Shown here piece by piece: positions 5,232 through 5,370 of a DNA stretch of 5,370 nucleotides. The position numbers were made by a program, and so were the translations under genes. The stretch comes from Bacteroidales bacterium UBA1219 (GTDB lineage Bacteria > Bacteroidota > Bacteroidia > Bacteroidales > P3). The notes below the pieces were generated by a model. The model did no database searches, was not told the origin of the DNA, and was given only the letters and a program-made list of their open reading frames with translations. Where the stretch lies: positions 6,303 through 11,672 of the forward strand of contig DBXF01000022.1 in NCBI GenBank assembly GCA_002309295.1. The letters are read 5' to 3'. Every line of letters starts with the position of its first letter. Position 1 is the first letter of the stretch.

Positions 5232-5269
5232 AGACCTCCACCCTACCGGCAGGAGGTCTTTTTGTTTTT
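5232..5269 (+). terminator. Strong intrinsic terminator of ssb
   Basis: AGACCTCC (5232-5239) and GGAGGTCT (5252-5259) form a perfect 8-bp stem around a 12-base loop. It is followed directly by TTTTGTTTTT. It lies 26 bases past the ssb stop and closes that transcript. Confidence 0.9.
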
Positions 5270-5338
5270 GGGGACATTGGAGTACGATTAAAAAGAAGTA
5301 TGATATTAATTTTTCTTTATTTCAACTTTTGTCTTGAT

Positions 5339-5370
5339 ATGAAGAAACATTCTGTGAATGTTTCGATAGC
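5339..5370 (+). CDS. Possible first codons of a further gene, cut by the window edge
   Basis: An ATG at 5339 opens ten codons (MKKHSVNVSI) without a stop before the sequence ends. The Met-Lys-Lys opening is common for start regions. However, no ribosome-binding site and no good promoter lie upstream: AACTTTTG at 5324-5331 misses the TA of the -7 box and has no -33 partner. The stretch is too short to judge. Confidence 0.2.
   Translation, partial: MKKHSVNVSI
5344..5364. repeat. Perfect 9-bp inverted repeat
   Basis: GAAACATTC (5344-5352) and GAATGTTTC (5356-5364) are exact reverse complements around TGT. The size and symmetry suit a binding site for a dimeric regulator or a small hairpin. No T-tract follows within the visible six bases, so it cannot be called a terminator. 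Confidence 0.6.

Overview
The window is chromosomal DNA from a member of Bacteroidota, most likely order Bacteroidales. Three things point there. A promoter with the Bacteroidota pattern TTTG-N20-TAnnTTTG lies upstream of ssb. One gene encodes a lipoprotein with a Lys-Asp-Asp-Glu surface-export signal directly after the lipidated cysteine. Shine-Dalgarno sequences are essentially absent. All six complete or partial genes read on the + strand, and their GC-rich coding sequence alternates with very AT-rich spacers.

Layout: (1) Positions 1-1029 hold the 3' three-quarters of a sodium:neurotransmitter-symporter (NSS) family transporter, cut by the window edge. (2) Positions 1059-3502 hold a queuosine-precursor cluster, queF, queC, queD and queE. 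Only queD and queE are tightly coupled, by an ATGA overlap. A 96-bp repeat-bearing spacer separates queF from queC, and a 294-bp spacer made almost wholly of short tandem repeats separates queC from queD. A hairpin after queE probably ends transcription. (3) Positions 3769-4629 encode a predicted surface-exposed lipoprotein of unknown function. (4) A well-formed promoter (4680-4711), ssb (4789-5205) and a strong intrinsic terminator (5232-5269) form a separate single-gene unit. (5) The last 100 bp hold a perfect 9-bp inverted repeat and perhaps the first ten codons of another gene.

The four Que enzymes form the chain from 7,8-dihydroneopterin triphosphate (made by FolE/GTP cyclohydrolase I, not in this window) to preQ1: QueD makes 6-carboxytetrahydropterin, QueE 7-carboxy-7-deazaguanine, QueC preQ0 and QueF preQ1. 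QueF implies the product goes to queuosine in tRNA rather than to preQ0-derived DNA modification or archaeosine. Tgt, QueA and the last-step enzymes are not here.

The genes belong to known families. The least explained part is the queC-queD spacer. It strings together several unrelated 7-bp tandem repeat families and three mini-hairpins that share a GAA triloop. I found no convincing evidence of a wholly new multi-gene system.
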